From: Hoplostethus atlanticus
Taxonomy: Eukaryota; Chordata; Actinopteri; Trachichthyiformes; Trachichthyidae
Assembly: GCA_034670405.1 (NCBI GenBank)
Contig: JAXDDX010000001.1
Coordinates: 18,808,501 to 18,872,500 of the forward strand
Direction of reading: 5' to 3'
Length of the DNA: 64,000 nucleotides
Numbering within the stretch: position 1 is the first letter of the stretch; each line of letters opens with the position of its first letter. Below are positions 31,170 through 42,524 of this stretch, piece after piece. The notes below the pieces were generated by a model that had not been told where the DNA came from, made no database searches, and saw nothing but the letters and a program-made list of their open reading frames with translations. A program made the translations under genes and the position numbers.

Positions 31170-32826
31170 TTGTTTAGCTGTGCCACTATGAATCATCCTC
31201 CCAGCAACAGCGAGGTAAAAGGTAAGACTGACGTTCTCCCCCTCTGAGAACACAACACCAGTACTACCAGAAGATCATAGCTAAAGCAAGTGAAATATAA
31301 CAGGGACAGCAATGGGACAGCCCTAGTGGATGTTTTTACAGGCATGTAACTCACAGCCTGGTTTCCAAGCTCACTTTGACCAGTAACCATCACTTTATCC
31401 AGTGCCCCCATGGCATTTCCTGACATGGCAAGGACCTTTTGTTGGTCAGTACTTTATGTTTCTGCCCTGAGTCGTTCATACCCAAATGGAACAAGACTTG
31501 GTGACAGAGGTCAGAGGTCAGTATGCTCGCCCATATGGAATGAGCTGCTGAACTGGTGTAGGAGAATTCTGACAAATGCCATAATTTGCTTCTCTGTGTT
31601 GCTCGATACTAGATGCCTATGACTACGAACTGTCTGTGGAGAGAACACACACAAGCCCTGCCCATGAAACCTGTTTCAGTTCCTGTTTTAAAATGTCAGC
31701 AGGTTCCGTGTCTGGTCGCAAATGTTTCAAATGCCAATCCATGTACAAATGTTTAATTTCATGCTCTCCCTAGTATTTCTATATGAAATAAAACCAATCA
31801 TTGATCAACTTCTAAATGGAGACCTTTCCTTTGACACTTGGGCTTCAACTTATGAAGGAAAATCATCATAAAGGCTTTTAATAATAAACAAGGACATATT
31901 CAACTTGTTCAAGTAATGTGGACACTGACTTCCAGGCACGTTCAGGAAATATTCAAGATATTGTGAAAGCAAAACAAATGCAGAAAATGGATAATGGAAA
32001 CAGTAGGTGTTTCCATTACTGTAGAAATGTAGTCAAATCAACATTCTTATAATATAAGAATTTCTTTGAATTTTGATTGATTTTCTTGATGATTTTTTTT
32101 ACTCTGACAGTACATTTTAAAGGTGTCTGCATGATAAATACATTTCTTGTTGTAATTACGGCACATTTTACTTAAAACTGTAGAAAACTACCTCTTGCCC
32201 CAATGCACTGTTAGTGCCACACTCTACCTGTTGATAAATACAAGAGTGGTCATTTGGCTCACACAGTCATTATCAAGCCATATAATATTTGCTAAAAGTT
32301 GTTATAAAGATGAGTATGGATATATTGACTTATCAAGGCTAGGTCATTGCAAGTTTTTACATCTCAAGCATTTCCAATAGATAATGAAATCCTCACTTCC
32401 ATGAAGATATCAGATTCTTATGGCAGCCATCTTATACTGGAGAGGACTATCATTACACAGCAGTAAGCTCTCTTTATACTGCTTCTAAATGTGATAAATA
32501 GCATGGGATTCTCCTATTAGGAAATGCCACCTGGCCATTCAGGGTGGCATTTGTGAAGTTATCCAGCACATCGCGTCCAACTTCAGAAAGACATAACCTG
32601 GGGCTAGGCACTTCAAAGAAAGTCTGTTGAAGGAACAGAATCCATCAGCTGAAGTCACAGCCCCAATTCAAGCGTTCGGGTTCAACTTTGTGAACTGAAT
32701 ATTTACCACATTGTCTTGTGCTTGCTTCAATTTCCCTCAGCAGAGTCTGGTCAGGCTGGGTGAGGAAATGCAATTTCTGGGCAGGATTTGCTGGAATCTA
32801 TCAAGTAGATAATGGAAAAATAAGCC

Positions 32827-32867
<41 letters not shown>

Positions 32868-33220
32868 CAGAAGCAATAGCGTGGTTGCCTGAATATTAAA
32901 TGTACTCCTTACCTCAAAGACATGTTCCTTCTCTTTGAGGACAGGCAGGCTTTAGGGTATTATGGTAAATAACAGTAATTATCATTAATTATTAGTAATT
33001 ATCATTATCAATTATCATCATCATTAGTAGTAATTGTAGTTGTAGTAGTAGTAGTAGTAGAAGAAATAGTAGTAATAGTAGTAGCTGTAGTAGTAGTAGA
33101 AGGATTAGTAGTAGTATAGGGGGTCGTAGTAATTATTGTTGTAGTATTAGTATTATTAGTATTAAATTAGTAGTAAAAGTAGTAGATGTAGCAGTAGATG
33201 TAGTAGCAGCAGTAGATGGG
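31170..33220. other. Intergenic stretch, no gene seen
   Basis: AT-rich DNA with an (AC)n microsatellite at 32826-32869 and a degenerate TAG/GTA trinucleotide tract at about 33013-33215. No recognisable coding sequence. Confidence 0.6.
33013..33215. repeat. Degenerate (TAG)n trinucleotide tract
   Basis: About 200 bp of imperfect TAGTAG/GTAGTA sequence, including AGCAGTAGATGTAG variants at the end; directly precedes a LINE 3' fragment. Confidence 0.85.
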
Positions 33221-33221
33221 T

Positions 33222-33530
33222 TTTTATTGTCCTGAGGGGAAATTGCAGTTATGCAGCAGAAGGTGTACAAAGCAAGGGAGAAGCTAGATGGATCTGATTT
33301 TAGACCTCATCCTGCCCTCAGCTACCTCCTCCAGGCTGTCCAGGCTCTCTCCCACAACCGAGCCAGCTTTCCTGACCAGTTTGTTGATCTTGTTGGCATC
33401 CTTTGCCTTGATGCCACCTCCCCAACATACCACAGCAAAGAAGAGCGCACTGGCCACCACAGTCTGGTAGAACATGCGTAGCAGCCTGTTGCACACATTT
33501 GAGCCTCCTCAGGAAGTACAGTCTACAGTT
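33222..33530 (-). mobile_element. LINE reverse-transcriptase C-terminal fragment
   Basis: The minus strand reads LLRMFYQTVVASALFFAVVC, WGGGIKAKDANKINKLVRKA and GSVVGESLDSLEEVAEGRMR, the conserved C-terminal end of fish non-LTR retrotransposon ORF2. The 3' end has the TTTATTGTCC..GGGGAAATT motif typical of such tails. 5'-truncated, as usual. Confidence 0.85.
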
Positions 33531-34029
33531 GTAGCATTAGTAATAGTAATAATAATTGTCCTTGTTGCAGTAGCAACAATAATGTTTAACTTCATTTCAA
33601 ACTCAACTTCTCATTATGCAACATAATAAGAAGCGTATTAATTAATTTAGCTTGACAGGCTGTGATTGGGTCACTGGGGCTCTACATCATGAAGCTCATG
33701 GCTGTTTGGAAAATCCTCTGCATTCACCCTCAGCTAGTTAGCTAGTTAGCTAGTTCCACGTGTTCTGTTAGCTTGTTGGCTAGTAGCATATCTACAAACT
33801 TCAAGCTGTGTTCAAGATGTGGGGTGCACATGACCCAAACAGACACTCAACCTGTGTGTGTTCGCTGCCTCGTTCCTCCTTGAGACCAATTCTGGACCCG
33901 AGGACAGAATTGGTCTAATGGACTGGACTAATGTTGAGGACCCAACATCAAAGCTTCTACTTTGAATGTTAACACACCTTCGCCTGTCCAGGTCTATCTG
34001 ACTGGGAGACTGGTTCACTTTGAAAGATG

Positions 34030-35720
34030 TTTTAAAGATGTTTACTTTCACATGGCAATTGTGGCGATGCACAGGAAATATCTGAGGTTTGCTTTTCAAG
34101 ACATTTTGTGTTCTCCCACCCGGCCTCTCACTGGCGGCTAAGAATGTTTTAAATTTGTGTATATGCAGCTATTGTCCCTCTGCATGCTCAGAGAAAAAAA
34201 TGTGTCCTATCTGGACGATCTCCTTTGGTAGCGGGCTCAAAGGAGTGCATTGTATTCTTCGGTCTTGACGTGCCCGACCCAGATATGGAGACTGACTGCC
34301 ATGCGCACACTGTAGTGGCACAAAGTTACCAAGGTGTGGTTATCGTGTTGGTGGCTCAGCTGCAGTCCCATTGGGTCTATTCAGAATGAGACCCCTCTGG
34401 CGTTGGTTTATCAGTCAGCGGGTTCACCCTACCAGGGATCGTTCTGGGTACTGGCCATGATGCAGGAGTGTCGAGACGCAGGAGTGTCGAGTTTTCTGGC
34501 TCTTATTGAAGGTTATCGGTCGGGGTGGTGACACTCCATCTAGTGATAGATGGTTGGGGGCCATATGTGAGGGTTGTACAGTCAATGTACAGTGGGGATA
34601 ACCGTTACATGTTGGAGGTGGTCCTCTTGGCTCTGTTGCATTTTGCACCACGAGTGAGAGGACACCATTTTCTGATATGTTCTGACAACACCGCTAAGAT
34701 TGCTTATGTCAGGTTGGTGTCCACTTTCTAGCCATGCATCAGGTGGAGGCTCAGTTTTTCCTGTGGGCACATGTTCATCTACGTTCATCTACGGCAGGGG
34801 CTCTTAACCTGGGCGAGTCACAGGGGGGTCGCGCATTCATCCCCAGGTCATACATATGATCTGGCATTGTTTGCGTTGTGCAGACAGGGACCTGTTCGTT
34901 CCATAAGACACAGCTAACTGTCCTTTGTCGTATTTCATTCAGGGTGACAGCCGCCCATTGGGTCACGACGCCCTGGCTCATCACTGGCTTCTAGCTGTAT
35001 GCATTTCCTTCCATTCCCCTGCTGTAGCAGGTGCTGGGCAATGTGAAGCTGATCCTGGTGGCTCCCTATTGGCCGACACAGACTTGGTTTGCAGACCTAA
35101 AGAGTACCCTGGGCACTGCCCCTTAGTGCTGACCTTCTGACACAGGCAGGGGGGAGAGATCTTCTATCCTGCTCCACAGAAATGTAAAATGGTTGCCTGG
35201 ACCCTGAGTGGGAACATTTGTTCGGAGGATGAAGGGTTGCCTTTGGAAGTTGTGGAGATAATGCAAAGTTCTAGGTCTCCTTCAACTAGAGGTCTCTATT
35301 CATTCAAATGACAAGCCTTTGAATGCGGGTGTGCTGCATGGGGTGATGTCCCATTACATTGTGGTGCTGGGGTCACACTCAGTTTCCTTCAAGGTCTGTA
35401 TAAGAATGGCTGCCATAGTGGAATAGATGGCAAGCCACCAGGTAGCCACATTGTGATGCCTCGGCTTATGCAAGGTGCCCACCAATTACACAACCCAACA
35501 TGTTCCTTGACCCGGAAGTGGGATTCTGCCTTTCAGCCCAAGAGCTGGATTCAGGCCAGAAATTATTGAACTTGCTGCTTTTCTCTCCCCTTCCCTTTCA
35601 CTCAGTGGAGGACGAAAGGTTACACACATACCTTCTGTTCTGGGCCACAGACAATTGGCAAAGCCTTTTCTAAGGACCGTCCGTTACTCCTCAGCAGGAT
35701 GGGAGGAGCCCCCAGAGGGA
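34030..35720 (+). mobile_element. DIRS-like retrotransposon relic
   Basis: In broken frames: HRKYLRFAFQD (34071-34103) and SYLDDLLW (34204-34227), the catalytic YxDD of reverse transcriptase; then IDGWGPYV near 34546, and YMLEVVLLALLHFAPRVRGH with LICSDNTAKIAYV (34588-34710), matching the RNase H domain of DIRS-type elements. Many stops. A GGCAGGGGCTCTTAACCTGG sequence at 34793-34812 resembles an hAT end and may be an insertion. Confidence 0.65.
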
Positions 35721-36229
35721 CTAAGGGCACACTCCGCTGGCCACTTCTTGTAGTATGATGCAGCATGGAAAAAATATCAGTTTTCTAAGACAGGTGAAAT
35801 CATTTGCTTCTTAAAATAGCACACACTGTATATCATATTATTAATACAGTTTTATATAGTCATTGATAGCTGTGTCTCTGTTTATCCATTGCTCAACCTG
35901 AACTGAACCAGAGAGACAAAGGGAGATGAGGGGAGAAGAGAAATAAGAGAAGAATTCAGACGGGACAAGTGAGGAGAGAGACAGCAACAGATAGGACAGG
36001 CAGCACACTACAATATATCACCGTAGGCCTGTACCGACTGCTGTAGGGTAGGACCCCCTCCCCCTGTTTTCGGCGTTACCATGAATTTGTACCTGATTAT
36101 CTGGTTGGTTAACGATGTAGGCCTATATGTAGACTTAGGCCGTGAAAATCTATTTTACAACATAACCACTGGTAGGATGATGTAACATATTGTTGCAGGC
36201 TGTTCTCATATCAAGTTTGTGATTATAGT

Positions 36230-36729
36230 TATAAAAAGAAAGGCACTGTTAAGGATGCAAGATCGCCTTATTTTTCTGATCTTATCGCAAAGAACTCCCA
36301 CAACTCCAGGGTGCCGTTTAATGTAATTTACTCTGTCATCAGCCCCCCTGCAGCCATCACAATGAAGCCTGCCCTGAAAAATGTGAGGAGTTTTACTAAA
36401 AAATGGAGGATATCAGGGTCCAGATTTCCCCCTGCTGCTTGTGTCTTCTCTGTGTTCCCTGAACACTCTGCTGCACTGAACTGTTTTCATCCCATTACTC
36501 TTCATCCCATAAATCTTTTTCAGTGGTTATAGGGAACGCCTCCGCTCATCTTGAGTCTGGTATTCCCCAAGGTTCAGTTCTAGGTCCCCTAGTGTTCTCT
36601 ATCTATATGTGTCATTTAGGTCACATCATTCGCAAACCCAATATATCCTTTGAGACCTATGCAGATAACGCATAGATATATGTTCCCTTAAAAGCCAGCA
36701 GGGAAGTCTGCCTTACAGACACCAGGCGT

Positions 36730-36771
<42 letters not shown>

Positions 36772-37060
36772 CTTTATTGATCCCAGGGGTGAAAGTCTGG
36801 GGGGAAATTCGGGAAATTCTGGTTAAGCATTTAGGTGTCCCAAAATTTCCTTCAATTTCCCCAATTCTATTAATCGCCTCACCTTGGCAGTCTCTGAGCT
36901 AATATTAAGCGTACTGCTAGAAACCTGGGAGTGATTTTTGATCCAAAACTTTGTTTTGATGATCAAATTAAATGAAATAAATGAACATATTCAACAGAGA
37001 AGTTGTCTCGCTTTTCAAAGGAACTGAGAAGTTATACCAGTCTACTTCTATATTCAAAAA
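36230..37060 (+). mobile_element. L2/CR1-type LINE relic
   Basis: Reads FFSDLIAKNSHNSRVPFNVI near 36272-36330, then SGIPQGSVLGPLVFSIYM (36555-36610) and FETYADNA (36650-36671), then VRNLGVIFDPKLCFDDQIK near 36920-36970. The catalytic YADD is YADN followed by a stop. A (GATA)n tract with ACTTTATTGATCCCAGGGG (36730-36790), a typical LINE 3' tail, is spliced into the middle, so more than one copy is involved. Confidence 0.75.
36730..36771. repeat. (GATA)n microsatellite
   Basis: Ten uninterrupted AGAT units followed by ACTTTATTGATCCC. Confidence 0.95.
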
Positions 37061-37925
37061 TAGAATATTTGTATGAGAAGAAAATCTTTCCAGAATTTAT
37101 TCACAATAGGACATAATAAAAATAACAAATGAGAGCAAGGTGTTATAGATCTCATGTCTTTATATTTAGTGATAGTAGAGTTAGATGGATATATCTTGTG
37201 TGAGATCTTTGTTTGAAATGCAATACTTGTATGGGAGCATCACTCAAACTTGGAATGCCCTCAAACATCAGGGCATTCCAATGAAATGTACCTCTAGGTG
37301 TCACTCTGTTTTCCTTTTGGAGAATATCTGTAATATGTTTATTATTACATTTCTTGTCCAGAGGAAAGATTCCATCTAAGCTGATATTGGGTTTCCTAAG
37401 GGCACGGTTGTCAAAGGCAAGCTGGCTTTTATTGAGAGACTGTCACAGTTTTGAATTCTGTAAAAATCAATGGGAAGCAAATTCATAAAATCTTTACACT
37501 TCAAAATATTCCCATTCTAATCAAACACATCCATCAAATATATTATATTTTTTCCATGCAGTGACTTGTTTTTAACAGCAATATCCACATTGTTCCATAA
37601 CAAGTATGTGTGTGGTGAAAGGCTTGTTGATGAAACTTTGAGAGTTTGATGGGAAATATTATGAATTATAGTTTTTTGAAGTTACTACCAAATACCACAA
37701 TTACCAAATACCACTAGTAAAATATCACATTGAGTCTGATTACATCTTACACATCTTTTTAACCAGTTGACTTTAAAGGTATTATTGGACAATTGGACTT
37801 TTTTGCTTCAAGAAGAAACATCTTCTTCAATATGAAATTACAGAAATGTTTGTTAATGTTTTTAGATATTAGATCAGAGCTCATTATTTGTGTCACACAC
37901 ATAAAACACATACATTTCTCATGTA

Positions 37926-40491
37926 CAACCCCGATTCCCAAAAAGTTGGGACGTTGTGTAAAACGTAAATAAAACAGAATGCGTTAATTTGCTAATCCTT
38001 TTTGACATATATTCAATTGAAAACAGTACAATGACAATATATTGTCAATATAATGACAGTATCTATAATATAATGTTTTATCTTATTAACCTTTTATCAA
38101 CTTCATTGATTTTTGTAAATATAAGCTTATTCTGAATTTGATGCCAGCAACACGTTTCAAAAAAGTTGGGACAGGGGCAACAAAAGACTGGGAAAGTTGT
38201 GGAATGTTCCAAAAACACCTGTTTGGAACATTCCACAGGTAAGCAGGTTAATTGGTAACAGGTGATAGTATCATGATTGGGTATGAAAGGGGCATCCTCG
38301 AAAGGCTCAGTCGTTCACAAGCAAGGACGGGACGACTTTGTGAAAAACTGCGCGGGCAAATAGTCCAACAGTTTAAGAACAACGTTTCTCAAAGCACAAT
38401 TGCAAGGAATTTAGGGATTTCACCATCTACCATAATATCATTAAAACATTCAGAGAATCCGGAGAAATCTCTGCACGTAAGGGGCAAGGCCGAAAACCAA
38501 CATTGAATGCCCATGACCTTCGATCCCTCAGGCGGCACTGTATTAAAAACCGACATGATTGTGTAAAGGATATTACTACATGGGCTCGGGAACACTTCAG
38601 AAAACCGTTGTCAGTAAACGCAGTTCGTTAAGACTCTACCATGCAAAGCGAAAGTCATATATCAACAACATCCAGAAACGCAGACTTCTCTGGGCCCGAG
38701 CTCATCTGAGATGGACTGACGCAAAGTGGAAAAGTGTGCTGTGGTCTGACGCAGGGGCGAATTAAAAGGCATGTTACTCCCCTCTGTTATAGTTAGCTAA
38801 CATTATCTAGCTAGCTACAACACTCACTAACTTTGTAACTTGCCAGGTATAATGTTAACAAAAATGACTGAAATGTCAGCTTCTCTCATGATAGCCAAAA
38901 AAGTACATATAATATCCTACAAATAAACCTGTTTCTCCATAGATGGAGATAAGAAAGTACTTGATGAAAAGCAGCAGAACCACAGAATGTACAGCAGCCA
39001 GGTAAGAAAGTGATCAGGCAGGACAGATGAGAGAGGAATCTTTGAAGTAGTACTATTTCACCATGATGAGACTACAACAGCTCTAAGATGTACCCCCAAT
39101 AGAACAGAACTACTGTTACAACTGGACCTTTGGCTGGATACGATATCCATGCAAAGTCAATGGATCCTTTAATTTGAACCTAACACACTAAAACAATAAG
39201 TGAAAGGAACCAGGTCCTTTGCATGGCATACCAGTCTGTTTCTCTGGGCTAAATCTATCACAGATTTCTTGTACCCTTCTGGAATATGTTGTATCCATAC
39301 CTCCTAAAAGGCTTTATGCACTATACAATAATATAATATAATAATAAGGAAAATATTGTTGAACTTAAAGCAAATTTGTAGTAAAAAACATTGGAAAAAT
39401 GAAAAACATGAGGAAAAAACATAATATTCCTATAACGGCAGTGAGTTTATAGTGAATCCTACTTGATGGTATTTTCTAACGTGCTATGGTATTCTTATAA
39501 TATTTCTATCGGGTCTTATTTTTTTAAATGATATTTATATACCTAGTATCCTTCTAAAATCTGTTCCAAGATACTTTAGTACCTGCTCCTCAGTGGTTTC
39601 ACTGAAACCTGAGTGTCATGGAGAGGATTTCTTGTCCCCTTCTTGACTACATTGTATCCATACCTCCTAAAAGGCTCTATGCAGGTCTATAGATGTTCTG
39701 GTCACTAGCTGTTGACCTACTAGTTTTACTCTATTTGAGTAAATCCCCTGGTCTGACGAGTCCACATTTCAAATTGTTTTTGGAAATCATGGACGTCATG
39801 TCCTCCGGGCTAAAGAGGAAAAGGACCATCCAGATTGTTACCAGCGCAAAGTTCAAAGCCAACATCTGTGATGGTATGGGGGGGTGTTAGTGCCCATGGA
39901 ATGGGTAACTTGCACATCTGTGAAGGCACCATTAATGCTGAAAAGTACATCCAGGTTTTGGAGCAACATATGCTGCCATCCAGACGTCATCTTTTTCAGG
40001 GATGTCCCTGCTTATTTCAGCAAGACAATACCAAGCCACATTCTGCACGTGTTACAACAGCGTGGCTTGGTAGTAAAAGAGTGCGAGTACTAGACTGGCC
40101 TGCCTGCACTCCAGACCTGTCGCCCATTGAAAATGTGTGGCGCATTATGAAGCGCAAAATACGACAACAAAGACCCGGAGAGCAACTGAAGTTGTATATC
40201 AAGCAAGAATGGGAAAGAATTACTCTTTCAAAACTTCAACAATTAGTGTCCTCAGTTCCCAAACGCTTACTGAGTGTTGTTAAAATAAAACTTTTTTGGA
40301 ACGTGTTGCAGGCATCTAATTCAGAATGAATGTATATTTACAAAAAACAATAAAGTTTCAGTTTGAACATTAAATATCTTGTCTTTGTACTGTAATCAAT
40401 TGAATATAGGCTGAAAAGGATTTGCAAATCATTGCATTCTGTTTTTATTTACATTTTACACAGCGTCCCAACTTTTTTGGAATCGGGTTTG
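37926..40491 (+). mobile_element. Tc1/mariner transposon, interrupted by an hAT-like insertion
   Basis: About 75-nt inverted ends (CAACCCCGATTCCCAAAAAG at the left; complement of the right end CAAACCCGATTCCAAAAAAG), flanked by TA at 37924-37925 and 40492-40493. The transposase reads in pieces: QIVQQFKNNVSQSTIARNLG (HTH, about 38348-38410), RRLLWARAHLRWTDAKWKSV (38685-38740), then after the insertion SVMVWGGVSAHGMGNLHICE (39866-39925), CLFQQDNTKPHSARVTTAWL (40010-40066) and DLSPIENVWRIMKRKIRQQR (40117-40176). DD and E-like catalytic region motifs are visible but frames are broken, so inactive. Confidence 0.9.
38752..39750. mobile_element. hAT-like non-autonomous element inside the Tc1/mariner transposase
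   Basis: Starts CAGGGGCGAATT and ends AAATCCCCTG; GTCTGACG is duplicated at 38744-38751 and 39751-39758. 999 bp, no transposase seen. An internal direct repeat of about 55 bp (39264-39320 and 39628-39681; TATCCATACCTCCTAAAAGG) lies within it. The insertion cuts the host element's transposase right after the LWSD motif. Confidence 0.9.
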
Positions 40492-41100
40492 TAGATGAAT
40501 GAAGCTTTAAACCAGATGCATTAAAAAAGACAGTAACCAGTTCCTTATTGTGTAATACACTGAGTTATCATCAGAAATAAAAAGGGACTGACGGGACAGC
40601 GCTGTCAAAGGCCTCTATTCGTGAAAAATGATGTGTTCATGTTTGGAATAATGGAGCTATTCATATCTTTGTATACCATCTTAATCACAGTGCGGTCATG
40701 CAGGTGAGGTGAGGTGAGTAGTGTGGGAGTTTTCTTCCTTGAACACAAGGTGGAGACGTGAGTCCTGACAGCAGAGCAGCGCTGGACCGACCAGCTCAGA
40801 GCTCACTGGAGGCAGCGGGCTCACTGAGTAACCAGAGTCAAGTTAAAGAGAATGAAACACACAACCTGCGGTACACATTTTCAAAATAAAACCCTTCCTG
40901 CTCAAAACGTTTCGTTTCATTTATTGAGTCATACCATAGGTCGTTTATGATGGAGACTACGTAGTTTTATGTACGATTATATTGGAGTTTTTATAATGGC
41001 GAGCAAACAAAAAGCAAAATCTATGTGAAATCTATTTGAAAGCTATATCTGAAAAGAATCCCACCAGGGGAGCATTCAATACTCAACGTTCCCTCTAAGG

Positions 41101-41283
41101 CCTAGGTCTTCAACCCTGGTCCTTGGGACCCACAGCCCTGCTGGTTTTCATTCCAGCCTTCTCATCAGGGGCTGATTAACATGGCTGATTCACCTGGCAC
41201 ACCAGGTGAATCTAATTAACTAGCTGGTAGGAAGGAAAACCAGCAGGGCTGTGGGTCCCGAGGACCAGGGTTGAAGACCACTG
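41101..41283. mobile_element. hAT-like foldback MITE, 183 bp, 8-bp target duplication
   Basis: Nearly the whole element is one inverted repeat: CTTCAACCCTGGTCCT at the left and its near-complement AGGACCAGGGTTGAAG at the right, with GACCCACAGCCCTGCTGG inside both arms. CTCTAAGG is duplicated at 41093-41100 and 41284-41291. Confidence 0.9.
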
Positions 41284-42086
41284 CTCTAAGGTGATAATAA
41301 TTTATCACATAGACCAAGTTTTGGTGGCAAATGATGTTAGATGATAACTTAGCTTTCACAGCACATAGCGGTTGGTTATCATCATACGGCAAATAATCCA
41401 CAACATTTTTAAAATCAAATATATTGATTAATTATCTTTCTTTGTCCCTAAAAGACACAATCATCTATTATATATAACAAACATCCCTTTGATTCTATTC
41501 AATATGATATATAACCTACTATAAATTTAGGTGGTAAACTCTATTCCTGCAAATAAAAAGGTGGGTAAACTGATTTTAGGTGGGTTTATTTGGGCTTTTA
41601 TTTTGAAGGCAAAATCGCTTATTCCCCGGTACTATTCTGACTATATCTGTCCGGCTTGACACAGCTCAGTAAGTAGTAGGCAGGGTACTGTCTGGTAGCC
41701 ATACAACTGTTAAAGCATGTCTATTCTGCCCATCTAATTTTAACCGCCAACTGAGACGACACCATAGTGCCCAGGGAGAAAATAGTATTTTACTTTCCGA
41801 AGATTAAGATAGACTTGAAGAAATTTTTAAAGAATTGGGTCTGCCTGAAAGATGGACAAGGTAGGTACATTTATTTTCTCCTGTCAAACAAGTGCTCAAT
41901 ATCAGATGATGATGCGAAATTCTGACTGAATAATTATTATTTGCAAGTCAGAATTAATTATTCTGTCTCACCCCAATTACTGTCACCATTAGCTGCAGCT
42001 ACCGCCATGCCAATGTATGATTTACGCACGGCGTGAGTTATCAGTGATGCCATCCATTCATTCAATATGTAAATGAAAAGTGTCGG

Positions 42087-42106
42087 AAGGAGGGGAGGAA
42101 GGAATT

Positions 42107-42138
<32 letters not shown>

Positions 42139-42175
42139 GGGAAAAAGAAAGAAAGAAAGAACGAAAGAAAGAAAT
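42087..42175. repeat. (GAAA)n purine-rich tract
   Basis: Imperfect GAAA/AAAG repeat; open frames across it (KERKKERKKEG) are artefacts of the repeat. Confidence 0.9.
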
Positions 42176-42476
42176 CCTAATAAGACAGTCAACCTCTTTC
42201 TGACACACCGGAGCAATCGTGGGGGTTCAGTGCCTTGCTCAGGGGCACCTCGACCGCAATTGGACGTTACTCATTCGATTTCCCCCCCAGTCGCTTTTTT
42301 TCCAGCATGGTCCAGGGATTCAAACCGGCGACCTCTCTTATGTTTAACCAGATACCAGACATCTGCTATCACAGCGACCCCAGGGGAGCGAGTGGATCAC
42401 AATTCAACTCAGGCAGGAAGTAGTAGAGCCCATTGGCGGTAATGATCGTCGGGCTTGAGATGAATGAGCAGACTCA

Positions 42477-42480
<4 letters not shown>

Positions 42481-42522
<42 letters not shown>
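42481..42522. repeat. (GA)n microsatellite
   Basis: About 20 GA units. Confidence 0.95.

Positions 42523-42524
<2 letters not shown>

Noticed and set aside
42080..42442. Lys/Glu-rich open frame
   Set aside because: Runs through a (GAAA)n tract into a dispersed fish repeat; not a gene.
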